A stretch of 64,000 bases of DNA from Sagittula salina. GTDB lineage: Bacteria; Pseudomonadota; Alphaproteobacteria; Rhodobacterales; Rhodobacteraceae. Below, piece by piece: positions 62,841 through 64,000 of the stretch. The stretch spans positions 124,001-188,000 of the forward strand of contig NZ_JAGISH010000006.1 of NCBI RefSeq assembly GCF_017813235.1, read 5' to 3'. The notes under the pieces are model-generated. The model saw only the letters and a list, made by a program, of their open reading frames with translations. It was not told where the DNA came from and searched no databases. A program made the translations under genes and the position numbers. Position 1 is the stretch's first letter. Each line of letters begins with the position of its first letter.

Positions 62841-64000
62841 TTATTGTGCTGCGATTGCAAGACCATACACGACGGCGGTGAACACCTGGGTGTTAACGGA
62901 TTTCGCGTGCGGAAGCGACCCCGCCATGCCGTCGCGCACAGCCCCCAGCAACGAAGACCCGCCGACGTAGACGATGTTCTGCACGCTCTCAGGGCGGACA
63001 CCGGCCTCTGCGAGGGTCGCCATGGCCTGCGCGGCGATGGCCTCCGCCGATCGGGCGAGGGTGGCGTTCATGGCCGCCTTCGGCAGGTCGATGCCCAGCC
63101 CCTTTTCGACCTCGCGCAGGTCGATGCGGCCGCTATCGGCGGCGTTGGCGGCGATCTTGCCCGCCTCGACGGCATAGGCGATGTCGTGACCAAGATGGCT
63201 TTGCAGCACCTCGGCCAGCCGCTCGAATGGCTCCGGGTCGGGGGCCAGCCGCACCCAGCGCTCGACCTCGCGCAGCTGCGCCGCGTCGTAGACGAAGGGA
63301 ATCTTTTCCCAGCTTGCCAGATCGTGGAACAGCGCCTTGGGGGCGGCGTGCGTTCGCGATCCCAGCTCAGCGCCGATCTCCGCCCCGTAGCCAAAGAGTG
63401 GCATGGCGAAGTCGAGCGAAAGCGCCTTGTCGAAGTCGGTGCCACCGAGGCGCAGGCCGGTGGAGTGGATCACTTGCGTCTGCGCACCCGCGCGATCGCA
63501 AAGGCTAAAGTCGGAGGTGCCGCCGCCGATATCGACGATCAGCGACCGGCCCTGCACGTCGGCGGAGAGAGCGGCGGCCTCCGGTTCGGGGAGGAAGTCC
63601 ACCGCCTTGAAACCGGCCATCAGGTAGGCCTCCGTCAGATCCTCCAGCGCCTGCCGGTCGCGTTCCTCGGAGGCGGAGTGGAACCGCACAGGCCGCCCCG
63701 ACAGCGCCGTGTCGAAACTCATGCGGGTGTGCGCCTCCGCCCGTTCGCGGATCTCGGTGAGGAAGCGGGCGATGACCTCGATCAGGGTGATGCGTTCGTT
63801 CAGCAGGCGGCGGGGTTCGCGCGCCAGCGGCGTGCCGAGGATGGATTTCAGCGCCCGCATGAAGCGTCCTTCGGCACCGTCCCGCATCGCCCGCGCCGCC
63901 TGCGACCCGTAGACGTAGCGTTTGTCGGCAAAGTCGATGAAAACGGCGGTGGGCAGCGTCTGTTCGCCCGGTTCCAGCGGGATCACATAGGGCCGATTGC
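62841..64000 (-). CDS. Hsp70-family chaperone, YegD type (5' end outside window)
   Basis: The frame runs off the right edge; about 386 residues are visible, lacking the first phosphate loop (usually G.DFGTTNS). Present: YGSQAARAMRDG, FLPEPEAAALSADVQGRSLIVDIGGGTSDFSL (phosphate 2), GLRLGGTDFDKALS, and VYVGGSSLLGAVRDGM. There is no substrate-binding domain, as in YegD. Its stop is 39 nt before the trhO start, so the two may be co-transcribed. Confidence 0.9.
   Translation of the reverse strand, partial: NRPYVIPLEPGEQTLPTAVFIDFADKRYVYGSQAARAMRDGAEGRFMRALKSILGTPLAREPRRLLNERITLIEVIARFLTEIRERAEAHTRMSFDTALSGRPVRFHSASEERDRQALEDLTEAYLMAGFKAVDFLPEPEAAALSADVQGRSLIVDIGGGTSDFSLCDRAGAQTQVIHSTGLRLGGTDFDKALSLDFAMPLFGYGAEIGAELGSRTHAAPKALFHDLASWEKIPFVYDAAQLREVERWVRLAPDPEPFERLAEVLQSHLGHDIAYAVEAGKIAANAADSGRIDLREVEKGLGIDLPKAAMNATLARSAEAIAAQAMATLAEAGVRPESVQNIVYVGGSSLLGAVRDGMAGSLPHAKSVNTQVFTAVVYGLAIAAQ

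Noticed and set aside
1..64000. CRISPR arrays, prophage modules, toxin-antitoxin or restriction systems
   Set aside because: I looked for regularly spaced repeats, integrases, phage structural genes and nuclease/methylase motifs and found none beyond the IS3 remnant.

Overview
This window is chromosomal DNA of an alphaproteobacterium, very probably a marine Rhodobacteraceae (roseobacter-type) species. The grounds are a high-GC sequence, the gene order leuC-leuD-(membrane protein)-(exo/endonuclease)-leuB, a TIGR02302/DUF4175 protein beside lysA, alphaproteobacterial SOS boxes (GTTC-N7-GTTC), a UMF1-type transporter, and a fliL/fliF/fliH/fliN/fliP flagellar block. Most of it is ordinary housekeeping and accessory chromosome. 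There is no prophage, CRISPR array or intact mobile element, only an eroded IS3-type transposase remnant near a tRNA-Pro gene.

Layout. 1-2.1 kb: Tat-exported DsbA-like protein, L,D-transpeptidase, IS3 remnant, tRNA-Pro(CGG). 2.1-9.5 kb (minus): DMT permease, then the leucine block leuB, EEP nuclease, membrane protein, leuD, leuC, and a STAS-like protein. 9.7-12.9 kb (plus): MscS channel, thiolase, YqhA. 13-21 kb (minus): an overlapping three-gene envelope operon (alpha-2-macroglobulin, glycolipid-binding-like protein, PBP1C). 21-23.7 kb: hybrid histidine kinase. 23.7-27 kb (minus): yaaA, recQ, yggT. 27-32.5 kb (plus): thioesterase, UMF1 transporter, MepA, phytase-esterase-like lipoprotein, queuosine-precursor transporter, a small orphan transcript with an exceptionally long Shine-Dalgarno, and ArfB. 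32.8-43.9 kb (minus): TIGR02302 protein, lysA, a guanidine-utilisation locus, then DUF2834, a small lipoprotein and argH. 43.9-54.4 kb: TlpA, an SOS-controlled radical SAM/UdgX repair pair, an inositol-phosphatase-family gene, the tesA-ybbA-ybbP trio, a geranylgeranyl-reductase-like flavoprotein and a second L,D-transpeptidase. 54.6-59.5 kb: flagellar genes in two divergent blocks. 59.5-64 kb: aldose epimerase, MFS permease, TrhO and the C-terminal part of a YegD-type Hsp70.

The strongest story is at 36.8-41.9 kb. A guanidine-I (ykkC) riboswitch on the minus strand precedes a NitT/TauT-type ABC transporter of the urea-carboxylase-region type and a ureohydrolase that resembles the nickel-dependent guanidine hydrolase GdmH. 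Next comes a protein whose first 47 residues hold 21 histidines, followed by a 52-residue His-containing membrane protein. The His-rich protein is a plausible but untested metallochaperone, in a place where known gdmH loci carry HypA/HypB-like genes. The cassette sits between argH-lipoprotein-DUF2834 and lysA.

The second system is the radical SAM + UdgX-fusion operon, which has two oppositely oriented SOS boxes immediately upstream. The third is the 31.9-32.06 kb transcript, which carries a 14-nt match to the anti-Shine-Dalgarno, an 18-codon ORF and a 12-bp terminator.
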